Assembly (NCBI RefSeq): GCF_000235605.1
Contig: NC_016584.1
Span: 3,398,001 to 3,462,000, forward strand
DNA: 64,000 nt
Direction of reading: 5' to 3'
Origin: Desulfosporosinus orientis DSM 765
GTDB lineage: Bacteria; Bacillota; Desulfitobacteriia; Desulfitobacteriales; Desulfitobacteriaceae
The notes beneath the pieces are model-generated. The model worked only from the letters and a program-made list of their open reading frames with translations, did no database searches and was not told where the DNA came from. The stretch's first letter is position 1, and the number at the start of each line of letters is the position of its first letter. Both the position numbers and the translations under genes were made by a program. Below, one piece after another: positions 35,063-44,400 of this stretch.

Positions 35063-35725
35063 ATGGAAACGTATCGGGTAAAAGTTGGCGCAAAAGGAGA
35101 AATCGTATTACCCGCGGAATTACGGAAACTCTTCGGGCTTGTTGCGGAAGATACATTGGATTTATGTGTCGACTCAGAAGGAAAAGTTTTCGTTCGAAGC
35201 GCCGAACGCTCTGCTGGACCATTATCAGACTTTTTTGAGGATTTGATTGTTAATGAATTGCTTGCTAAAGGATGCAGCGGGGATTGTCTCAAGAATAAAT
35301 TATTAGAACAAAAATTAAAACTAAGTACGGTTCTCGACAGACTCTCCGAAGAAGCACATAGGGCACATAAGAATGGTCAATCCATCAAATGTTGGGATGC
35401 TCAAGCTCTAACCTCATTAGGGATTCGAAAAATTCCTAATGGTGATTTTAACGTGATGATAACAACCCGCGGTATACATGACTTAGTCGTCCTTCGCAAA
35501 GAAGAAATTAAGGAAATTCCCGCAGTATTCGAAAGTTTAGAACAAGACCCCTTTGCTTTTAAACGTTTAAAAGGCCCTTATTATGAAACCTACCGAGTAT
35601 CTTTCCGCAGCGGCAATAAAGAATATCGAGTTATTTACACGGTCTTTGCCGAGGAAAAACTCATAGTTGTTTTAACCGTAGGGGCTAGAAAAGCGATCTA
35701 TGATCGTCTAAATGGAATTGCCTGA
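35063..35725 (+). CDS. AbrB-RelE fusion protein
   Basis: 220 residues. The N-terminal 45 (METYRVKVGAKGEIVLPAEL...) are a SpoVT/AbrB swapped-hairpin DNA-binding domain. A middle helical part (about 50-115) includes CSGDCLKNKLLEQKLK. The C-terminal 85 read like a RelE/ParE toxin fold: FKRLKGPYYETYRVSF, NKEYRVIYTVF and VGARKAIYDRL. Toxin and antitoxin parts are normally separate genes; here they are one chain, so it may be a self-regulating repressor or an inactive relic. ATG 35063 follows AAGGAGGAG. It is divergent from rnhA and has its own terminator. Confidence 0.8.
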   Translation: METYRVKVGAKGEIVLPAELRKLFGLVAEDTLDLCVDSEGKVFVRSAERSAGPLSDFFEDLIVNELLAKGCSGDCLKNKLLEQKLKLSTVLDRLSEEAHRAHKNGQSIKCWDAQALTSLGIRKIPNGDFNVMITTRGIHDLVVLRKEEIKEIPAVFESLEQDPFAFKRLKGPYYETYRVSFRSGNKEYRVIYTVFAEEKLIVVLTVGARKAIYDRLNGIA

Positions 35726-35731
35726 GGAATG

Positions 35732-35765
35732 AAAGGAAGCCTTGATGATCAGGCTTCCTTTTTTA
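35732..35765 (+). terminator. Terminator of the AbrB-RelE gene
   Basis: 11-base arms AAAGGAAGCCT/AGGCTTCCTTT with an 8-base loop and a following T run, 6 bp past the stop. Confidence 0.88.
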
Positions 35766-35798
35766 TACTAATCAGAAAGTATAACTTTTCGTTGCATA

Positions 35799-35838
35799 CT
35801 GCAAGATGGCTAATACGTGCGAAGACAGTGTCTTCGTC
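35799..35838. repeat. Dispersed 40-bp repeat, copy 1
   Basis: 40 bases matching 47181-47220 at 37 positions. The last half contains the palindrome CGAAGACAGTGTCTTCG. Both copies are intergenic. It is followed 7 bases later by GCATAAGTGCAAC (35846-35858), which also occurs at 3671-3683. Confidence 0.75.
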
Positions 35839-35861
35839 GTCTGAAGCATAAGTGCAACAAA

Positions 35862-35894
35862 CGGTTTCGCCTTCGCTAAGGCTCGGCGAAACCG
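35862..35894 (-). terminator. Terminator of the chemoreceptor gene
   Basis: 10-base arms CGGTTTCGCC/GGCGAAACCG with a 13-base loop, about 15 bp past the chemoreceptor stop. The inner GCCTT/AAGGC offers an alternative fold. Confidence 0.65.
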
Positions 35895-35907
35895 GGTTTT
35901 CTTTATA

Positions 35908-37428
35908 CTAGCCGCATAATTTTTTACCTGGATTACTGCCAAATAGGGAAACCTCTTGATCTGTCAACTTGATTACTTCAGCAGTCACTTTATCCAATTG
36001 TGCAAAGATTTTTTTTGAGAGCACTTCGGAAGCAGTATACGATTCTTGAGCCTTATCCTTTTGACCGGCTTTAACGGCTTCAATACCTTCCTGACCAATT
36101 TTATGAAACTCCTCATGTATTCCCTCAATTTCAGCCCAGTCTTCCGCAATAGCTTCATTAGTTACACGAACCGCATTGTAAAAATGACCAAATGCGCATT
36201 TGCTGCCATCCGTCTGCAGCGGATAAATGATCATTTCATCAATCATACGTTTAAAATTCAACAGCCAATTGGAATGCGCTTTTTTGGCATCTTCAATCGT
36301 ACTTAAAAACTCTTGATTGTTTAAGGCATTACTGCTGCCTTGCAATGCATTCATCTGCTCTTTAACAATATGGGATATCTCATCGTCAATTTTGGCAATT
36401 TCTTTGGCATAATCTGCACTTGCTAATGCATCTCTATGAATAATCTGAGTCATCATGGTTAACTTTTCAGCATCACGACTTGACACATCCATAGCTTGAT
36501 TGATCTCATTAGTGGATATCTTTATTCCTTCCATGGATTGATTAATAAATTTCACATCATTAATAGTTGTATTAAGCATCTCAACATTTTTTTCCATCGT
36601 TTCAGTAATTGTATCAATCTTAGTACTCATTTGCTGAGTTAAAGACATGGTATTTTCCATGCTCTGTTTGCCTTCTTTCGCAGCCCTCTGAATATTACCT
36701 ACAAAGGATTTCATACCTTCCAGGCTGAGCTTGGTATCATCAGCCAATTTACGTATTTCTTCGGCAACAACAGCAAATCCGCGTCCGTTTTCTCCAGCCC
36801 GAGCAGCCTCGATGGAAGCATTCAAAGCAAGAAGATTGGTTTGTTCTGCAATTTCTCCTACCCCTGAGACAATATCGTTGACTTTATTGGCCATTTTAAC
36901 TAACTGAGCAATTTTTTCACTCATAATATTGGCATCAAGCATAACATTATCTTTTAGTTCATTGACCTCTTTAAGCTGATTCAAACTCACATGGTTATTT
37001 TGGACAAGATCAGCTGAGGCTTCCGATAGTTGAGATAAGGTATTCGATGTTTTTTCCACGGTTGAATTAACTTCATTCATGCCTGCATTCGTTTGCTGAA
37101 CAACGGCTAGATTTGATTCACTTAATAAAGACATTTTTTTAGCGAAGTCAATTAATTTATTAGCGATATGTGACATATTGACATCGAAACTACTTAAGTT
37201 AGCTGCAATTGTCAATAATTTCTTGGCTGATTTAGACATCTGACGTTCATTATCAAAGAGTCTGACAAAATAAGATAACATTCTTTTGTGAATAGGATAG
37301 TCGATTTTAGGTTGAACAGAGTCATTACCTTGAAATCGTTCTTCAACATAATCAAAAATATAAGTTGTCTCTTCACAAGGTGGTTTAGGAGAAAAAATAT
37401 TGAAGGCTTTTCCAAAACTGTTTTTCAT
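35908..37428 (-). CDS. Soluble methyl-accepting chemotaxis protein with CZB zinc domain
   Basis: 506-residue cytoplasmic chemoreceptor. No membrane helix is present. The signalling hairpin contains [20 protein letters not shown] and [14 protein letters not shown] (about 195-235). The C-terminal CZB domain (about 385-490) shows the 3His/1Cys zinc set: His385 (HSNW), Cys411 (CAFGHFYN), His438 and His442 (IHEEFHK). CZB receptors sense zinc or oxidants such as HOCl via the zinc-Cys. It should couple to CheA/CheW, not encoded here. ATG 37428 follows GAGGAGAG. Confidence 0.9.
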   Translation of the reverse strand: MKNSFGKAFNIFSPKPPCEETTYIFDYVEERFQGNDSVQPKIDYPIHKRMLSYFVRLFDNERQMSKSAKKLLTIAANLSSFDVNMSHIANKLIDFAKKMSLLSESNLAVVQQTNAGMNEVNSTVEKTSNTLSQLSEASADLVQNNHVSLNQLKEVNELKDNVMLDANIMSEKIAQLVKMANKVNDIVSGVGEIAEQTNLLALNASIEAARAGENGRGFAVVAEEIRKLADDTKLSLEGMKSFVGNIQRAAKEGKQSMENTMSLTQQMSTKIDTITETMEKNVEMLNTTINDVKFINQSMEGIKISTNEINQAMDVSSRDAEKLTMMTQIIHRDALASADYAKEIAKIDDEISHIVKEQMNALQGSSNALNNQEFLSTIEDAKKAHSNWLLNFKRMIDEMIIYPLQTDGSKCAFGHFYNAVRVTNEAIAEDWAEIEGIHEEFHKIGQEGIEAVKAGQKDKAQESYTASEVLSKKIFAQLDKVTAEVIKLTDQEVSLFGSNPGKKLCG

Positions 37429-37610
37429 AGAACACTCTCCTCGTCTATTTATATTATTGTGTCATTATGCAATAAATTATTACATATATTTACATATTCA
37501 CCCATTAGTGTCTATGATAATAGTTATTCACCATGTTTTCGGAAAATCCTTTTAGTACATATATTAAATACCAAATCGTCAGCCATCAAAACAATTTATA
37601 ATACAAAAAT

Positions 37611-37645
37611 TACCCTATAAAGCATTTTACTTGCTTTATAGGGTA
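37611..37645 (-). terminator. Terminator of the methyltransferase gene
   Basis: 14-base arms TACCCTATAAAGCA/TGCTTTATAGGGTA with a 7-base loop, 13 bp past the methyltransferase stop. Confidence 0.75.
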
Positions 37646-37657
37646 CCAATTAGATCA

Positions 37658-38380
37658 TTATAATATCATGCGCCTGGCGGCAATAATCGTCGCCTCCGCT
37701 GACTCCGACCAAGGAGTTTTGTCGTAAGTACCCCAGATATCCTTGATCTCCCAATGGTTATCCTGAAAGGACTTCTTTAGAATAGAACTGGTCAATGGAA
37801 AGAGCCTATTAACTCCGGATATGATCTCACTACGATTTGGAAATTCAATCTTCATAGAGAAATCAATGTTCCCGTCCCCTCGATAATTGTAATAACGATA
37901 GAAAGCAAGCTGGGGGGTTTTAATTACAGGAAGCTCTTTAACCTGATTAGTCAGAATACGATCATAGTTTACAGTTTGTAATAAAAGAAGCGTTCCTTTT
38001 TGCCTGAACTGTGCCAACACCTGGTTTAATTCTCTTTCACCGGACACGTGAGCCAAGGTATTGCCGAGACATAGGATCCCCTGGAACCCCTCTTGTATTT
38101 GGCTAAGATCGCGCATATCGGCAACTGCAAAGGAAGCACTGCTTTTTCTTTCCTCAGCCTTTCTTTTGGAAATCTCGATCATTTCCTTACTTAAATCTAT
38201 CCCTAGGACTTGGACACCCCTCTGACTTATTTCCAAAGCAAATGTCCCTGTTCCGCAGCCGATATCCAAGACTGAGGTGAGTTTTTCCTTTTTCAGATAA
38301 TCCTGCAAAAACTTTCGTTGAGGTTCTTTTAAGGGAAATATCTCGTCATAATGTTCCGATAAGGCACGATAGAAATCCAT
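37658..38380 (-). CDS. Class I SAM-dependent methyltransferase
   Basis: 240-residue Rossmann-fold methyltransferase. Motif I is VLDIGCGTGTFALEIS (about 38-53), motif II VLGIDLSKEMIEIS, and CLGNTLAHV corresponds to motif IV. The substrate is unknown; the SAM-binding half is standard and the C-terminal half is variable. ATG 38380 has GGTTGGTGAAGG upstream. It lies 44 bp after the giant glucan synthase gene and may be co-transcribed with it, but no functional link is evident. Confidence 0.85.
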   Translation of the reverse strand: MDFYRALSEHYDEIFPLKEPQRKFLQDYLKKEKLTSVLDIGCGTGTFALEISQRGVQVLGIDLSKEMIEISKRKAEERKSSASFAVADMRDLSQIQEGFQGILCLGNTLAHVSGERELNQVLAQFRQKGTLLLLQTVNYDRILTNQVKELPVIKTPQLAFYRYYNYRGDGNIDFSMKIEFPNRSEIISGVNRLFPLTSSILKKSFQDNHWEIKDIWGTYDKTPWSESAEATIIAARRMIL

Positions 38381-38424
38381 CCTTCACCAACCTTGTTGCT
38401 TTATTTTATACTAGTCCATCCGCA

Positions 38425-41400
38425 TCACAGGGTTAAGCATACCTTATGAGTCAGACCGTCATTTTTCAAATCAATAACCGGTTCAAGTAATTCTTGTTCA
38501 TCCAAGGTTACTTTAGAACAGCCTGACATCTTGGCATCAGGATTATTTACTACAATCTCATAAACGGATGACTGAAATTGATAGGTTAGGCTAAATCCCG
38601 GCCAACGACTGGGAATACAGGGATTCAAGCTTAGTCTATCTCCCCGGCGTTTAAATCCTAATATGCCCTCAAGTCCCGCTTGGTACATCCACCCTGCAGC
38701 ACCAGTATACCACGTCCAGCCGCCTCGGCCTACATGGGATGGAGTTGCATAAACATCTGCTGCCATGACATAAGGCTCAACCTTATAACGACTCACTTCA
38801 TGCTCAGTTCGTGCATGATTGATAGGACTTAACATTTGGAAAAGCTCCGCTGCTTTATCTCCCTCACCCAAAGTTGTATAAGCTAAAATTGCCCAGATAG
38901 CACCGTGGGTATATTGACCGCCGTTTTCTCTAACTCCGGGAACATAACCTTTAATATAACCCGGATCCGGCAGCTGTTTATCAAAAGGCGGGGTTAATAA
39001 GAGGAGCAACCCATCCTCTTTACGCCACAAATAGTGCTCTAAGGCCAACATGGCATCTTCCGCTCGGCTAGGGCGAGCTGCCCCAGATAACACGGACCAC
39101 GACTGAGCTAATGCATCAATTTGACATTCCTCGTTCTGGGAAGAACCTAAAGGTGTTCCATCATCAAAATAAGCTCTTCGATACCATCCGCCATCCCAAG
39201 CATGGACTTCCATCCTTTGTTTCAGCTCTTCAGCAACCTGGCGATAACGAACTCCCCTCTCTCCATCTTGCTTGCTGTCGCATAATTCTGCAAAGCGAAT
39301 TAAGGTTAGGTAGATAAACCACCCCAACCATACACTCTCTCCTTTACCTTTGTTGCCGATTCTGCTAAAACCGTCATTCCAGTCCCCTGAGCCGATGAGC
39401 GGCAGTCCGTGCTCCCCAAAATGAAGCCCTCTTTCGATGGCACGAACACAATGTTCATAAACATTGGCTTCTTCATTGGATATCTTAGGAATGGAATATC
39501 GTTCATCTTCGTTTTCTCCCAGAGGCTCATCATCTAAGAAGAGTGTCATTTCATCCAAGATTCCTATATCCCCGGTACGCTCAATGTAATAAGTGGTAAC
39601 AAAGGGCAGCCATAATAAATCATCAGAAAACCTCGTGCGAATCCCTTTTCCCCTTTCGGCATGCCACCAGTGCTGCACATCCCCATCGACAAACTGATGC
39701 CGGCAATGAATAAGGATTTGTTTACGGGTAAACTGTGGGTCACTGTAGACTAAAGCCATAACATCCTGCAATTGATCTCTAAAACCATAAGCTCCTCCCG
39801 ATTGATAAAAAGCAGAGCGTGCCCATAGCCGGCAGACGATTGTCTGGTAAAGAAGCCAGCGATTAAGGAGAAGATTCATGGATAAATCCGGTGTTTTAAC
39901 GGATACAATGCCCAGGAGCCTTTCCCAATGTCTAAGGACATCATTGTAAGCCTCCTGCACCTTTTCCGGTTTTTCGTATTCAGAAATAATTCTCTCAGCT
40001 TCTTCCCGATGGGATGTTTCACCTAATAAGAAGGTCATTGTCTTAGTTTCACCGGGGGATATAGAGATTTCCAGCTGCACCGCGGAACATGGGTCTAAGC
40101 CGGCGCCTACGGATTCAGAAAAGGAATCCAGTTTTAAACCAATGGGTTTTTCCAGATTGCCATTGCGTCCAATAAATTCCGTACGATCTCCTGTATAGCT
40201 TCTTACCTTAGCCCCTAAGGCCGCTAAAAAGCCTACCCTGCCTGCATATTCATCCTGATAGGTGTTGCGAACATAGAAAGCGTTACGATCTTCATCATAA
40301 TCCGACACCAAATACGGTGCCGTTTGTTCCCGCACAACTCCCATTACCCATTCAACATAGTACACCACATTTAAACGCGAAACATGATCGGTATGGTTCT
40401 CTATAGACAATTCGAGTATTTTGACAGGGTTATCCATGGGAACAAACAAACGCAGAGTTTGTTTCAATCCCCGGCAGTCATGCTCAAAAATGGAGTAACC
40501 TTGCCCATGCCTAATTTTATAGCTGCACTGTTCACGTATCGGATTGGCAGTAGCAGACCAATATTCGCCTGTTTCTTCATCACGCAGGTAAAGGACCTCA
40601 CCCACGGGATCAAGAATAGGATCATTAGACCATGGAGTTAACTTATATTCCCTGCTATTTTGCGACCAAGTATAACCAGCTCCCCCTTCAGATACCTGAC
40701 ATCCGAAATTCGGATTAGCAATCACATTGATCCAAGGCAAAGGAGTATTCATACCTTCTTGCAGCTCAATAATATATTCTTTCCCGTCCTCACTGAACCC
40801 ACCATAACCGTTAACAAAATGAGTTTGCCGAGGAGAGGATTCATTCCCCGTAACGTCGGGAAACTTAAGAATTGATTTGGGCTCAGTCTCAACAATGTTA
40901 TTTTGTGTAGTATCCTTGCTCAACAATTCTTCTTTAAATGGCTCTGGCTTTTGTGATACTAGCTTGGTTTTTTTGCGAACCTGGACAGTACAAGATCCTC
41001 CCTCTCCACTAAAGGTCATACGGGCAACAGTACAGAGAAGATTTAGAACCTCTGGCTGAACATGACCTTTTTGCAGGAGAAATACTCCGCCCGGCTGATT
41101 CATCAAATCTCGAGCATGTCCCATGGAGATAAAGTCACGCAAGTTGTCCTGAAAAGCTTGCACATATCCGCTGGCATCCTCATTAAGAATGACAAGATCT
41201 GCAAAAAGACCTTTCATTCTCCAATATTCATGAATTGTCAAGAGCCGGCGTATTAAATCCAAATGCTCAGAATTAGAAACCCGCACAAGAACAATGGGCA
41301 GATCCCCCGAAATCGCATATGGCCATAAGGCCGATTGCCCTTTGCTGTTCCGCGCAATGCATTCGGCGGCATCCCGGCGACATGGGCTGAGATAAAGCAA

Positions 41401-44400
41401 ATGCCCTCCTAAGCTTAAAGCCTCATTGGCCTGGGCAGCTGACAGGTTTAAATGCCGAAGTTCCATCTTGCTATGGGTCCAGGCTAATTCAAATGCCCGG
41501 TTTACAGACAGAGGATCTCTGTATTTCTCTGCAATTCGAACTGCATCCTCACGACTCTCTGCATATCCCGTGGAAAAAGAGACTCGAACTGTCTGCCCTG
41601 AGCGTAATTTAACCCTTTGACGCAAACTCATAATCGGGTCTAAAACGGCACCAACGGTGTTGGACAAGGGATGATTAGCATCTAATGCTTGGGGTTTAGA
41701 CAGACTTCTGCCCCGTCCAATAAAACGGGCTCTATCGGTTTCGTATTGAAGGGAACCGACCTTTTCTCCTTCCGTAGCTACAGTATGCATTAACCATAAT
41801 CGGGCCTGATGATCACCTCTCGGCCTGCGTGAGGCCAACAAAGATTCATGGCTAAACTCCGTTTGAATAAAGAGATTCCCGAAAGCCGGATGAGCTAAAT
41901 CCTCATTTTGCCTAGCCAGAACCACTTCAAAATAGCTGGTAATTTCAACGACACGATCATGTTTACTGTGATTTGTCAGAGAAATACGTCGCATTTCAGC
42001 TTGGTCCTCCGGTGAAACCACAATTTCAGTATGAGTGGTAATGTTCCCATCCTTACGACAGAACTCTACTTGATCCGGTGCGTAGGTCACCTTATAATTT
42101 TCTCCTGGATTCCGGCAAGGGTGGTAGGCCGCCGACCAGACATCCCCTGAGTTTAAGTTTTGTATATAGAAATAGGTGCCCCAGGCATCCTGTGTCACGT
42201 CTTCTCTCCATCGCGACAGACTAATTCCCTGGTAACGGCTAAAGCCAGACCCTGAATTGGTAATCATAACTGAATACTGTCCATTGGATATACTATGCAC
42301 CATAGGGATGGGACTATCGGCAGTATCTAAAAGAACATACTGATTTTTTTCCAGTTCAAATTCCCTGACATTTTGCTTAGATGCTTGCTGATTATCTTCA
42401 GGCTGAGGAATAATGGAGTTGAATTCGGGAATGCGTTCTTGCAGCAATAGTTCCGCCGACTGAATTAAGGCTTGATTGTGCAGACGTTTCTGCATGACAT
42501 TTTCGAAAAGTATATTATCCATGGCCAAGAGACTCATGCCTTGATGATGAGCCATGAAACTCTGAACAAGCTTATAAGAACGCCCAACAGGAATACGTTC
42601 ACTGGTGAAATCTACAGCTTCAAACAAGCCATATCGTCCGCCAAAACCCTTTTCTTCCATGGCTGCAATATTAGACAGTGCATCTTCAGGAGAAACCATA
42701 AGCGCCAGAAAACTTGCATAAGGCGCAATAACAAGGTCTTGAATCAAGCCGCGTTTCAATCCTAAGCCAGGTACGCCAAAGGCTTTATATTGATAGTTTA
42801 ACTGGGGATCAAAAGCGTGAAATCCTGACTCAGAAATCCCCCAAGGCACATTGTACTGAAGACCATACTTTTTCTGTACCTCAACAACAGAATGATAGGT
42901 CTCATCAAGAAGAGTCCCCTGATAATTCCGCATGACAAGAAGAGGCATTAAGAATTCAAACATAGTTCCGCTCCAGGATACTAAACTTCGTTTTCCTCTA
43001 GACAAGGTCAAAGCACGTCCAAGTTTAAACCAATGGCTGGGAGGTACATCCCCTTTGGCTATGGCAAAGAAACTTGCCTGCCGGGCCTCCGAGGCCAACA
43101 AATCATAATATGAATTGTCCAGTTTGCTCTCTGAAACACGATAGCCAATAGAAAAGAGTTGAAGGGATTCGTCATATAAAGGAGCAAAGTCTGTTGCTAA
43201 AGCCATCTCTTCAAGCAATCCCTGAAGGTCCAGAGACTGCTGAATATAACCTTGGGCTTTCTTAAGAGCTGAGTTTATTTGTTGAGTTATTTCTTCAGAA
43301 AGACCACCCTTTGTAAGTGCATCGGCATAAATCTCAGAAAGTTCATTGAGACTGGAACCTCCACTCAGCTGCCCATTAAAAAGAGTTTCAGCTTCTCCGC
43401 CTTCTTGGCGTAAAACCCAAGGGAATAATTCTTCCATCTCCAAACGTAGAGACCCAATCATAACATCTAAGCGCTGAGCCCAGTATAATCCCTCTTCGCC
43501 TAATTCAAGTTTAACAATTTCTGCCGGCCATTGAGACACTAACTTGCTCCAACTCAGCAGATTACACGTCTCATCTTGGCTTAATACTTTGTCCAGAGCC
43601 TTAACAAAGGCATCTAATTCTTCATAGTCTTGGGAATTAAGTTCATCCCGTAAGAGATGATAGGTATCTTTTAGACCCAATGCATGACTAATATCCAACA
43701 AGGGTTTGTCTAAAATCTCTGCCAACCCAGATTTTAACGTCAAAAGATACATAACAAAATTTCCGCTGTCAACTGTAGAAATATACTTAGGCTCTAGAGG
43801 GGTAAGCTTTTGAGTATCGTACCAATTGTATAAATGGCCTTTCCACTGTTCCATACGGTGGATCGTATCCACCGTATGCTGAATATTCCCCAGCACTTTG
43901 GCTGCAGTGATATAACCCAAATCCCCAGCCGCTAAATTGGTTAGCAGTGCCAGCCCTATGTTCGTTGGCGAGGTTCGATGGGCAACTCCGTTAGGAGGAT
44001 CAATTTGAACATTATCCGGTGGAAGCCAATTGTCCTCTCGGCAAACATACTCTTCAAAAAATGCCCAAATTCTCCTGCCGAAACGCCGTACTGCAGCTTG
44101 CTCAGAGGCAGACAGTTTAATCTGTTTATATTGAATGGGAAGACTGACCCGGCGTGCTGCCCAGAGGGAGGCAAGCCAAGCAATGCCAACGGGTGCAAAA
44201 CGCCCAACATTGCTGGGAGAAAAGGATGAAATCATGAAAAGAGCAAGCATTACTATAACAGGAACCGGCCACATCTTGCTCACCATGGTTTTTATACTGC
44301 CATCTAAACGTCTCTCCGCATCTGACGCAGTTTCCCATTCCAATAAAAGTTGATGTGAGACAAACTGCCGATAGAGGCTTCTGACAATAGCATCAAGCAT

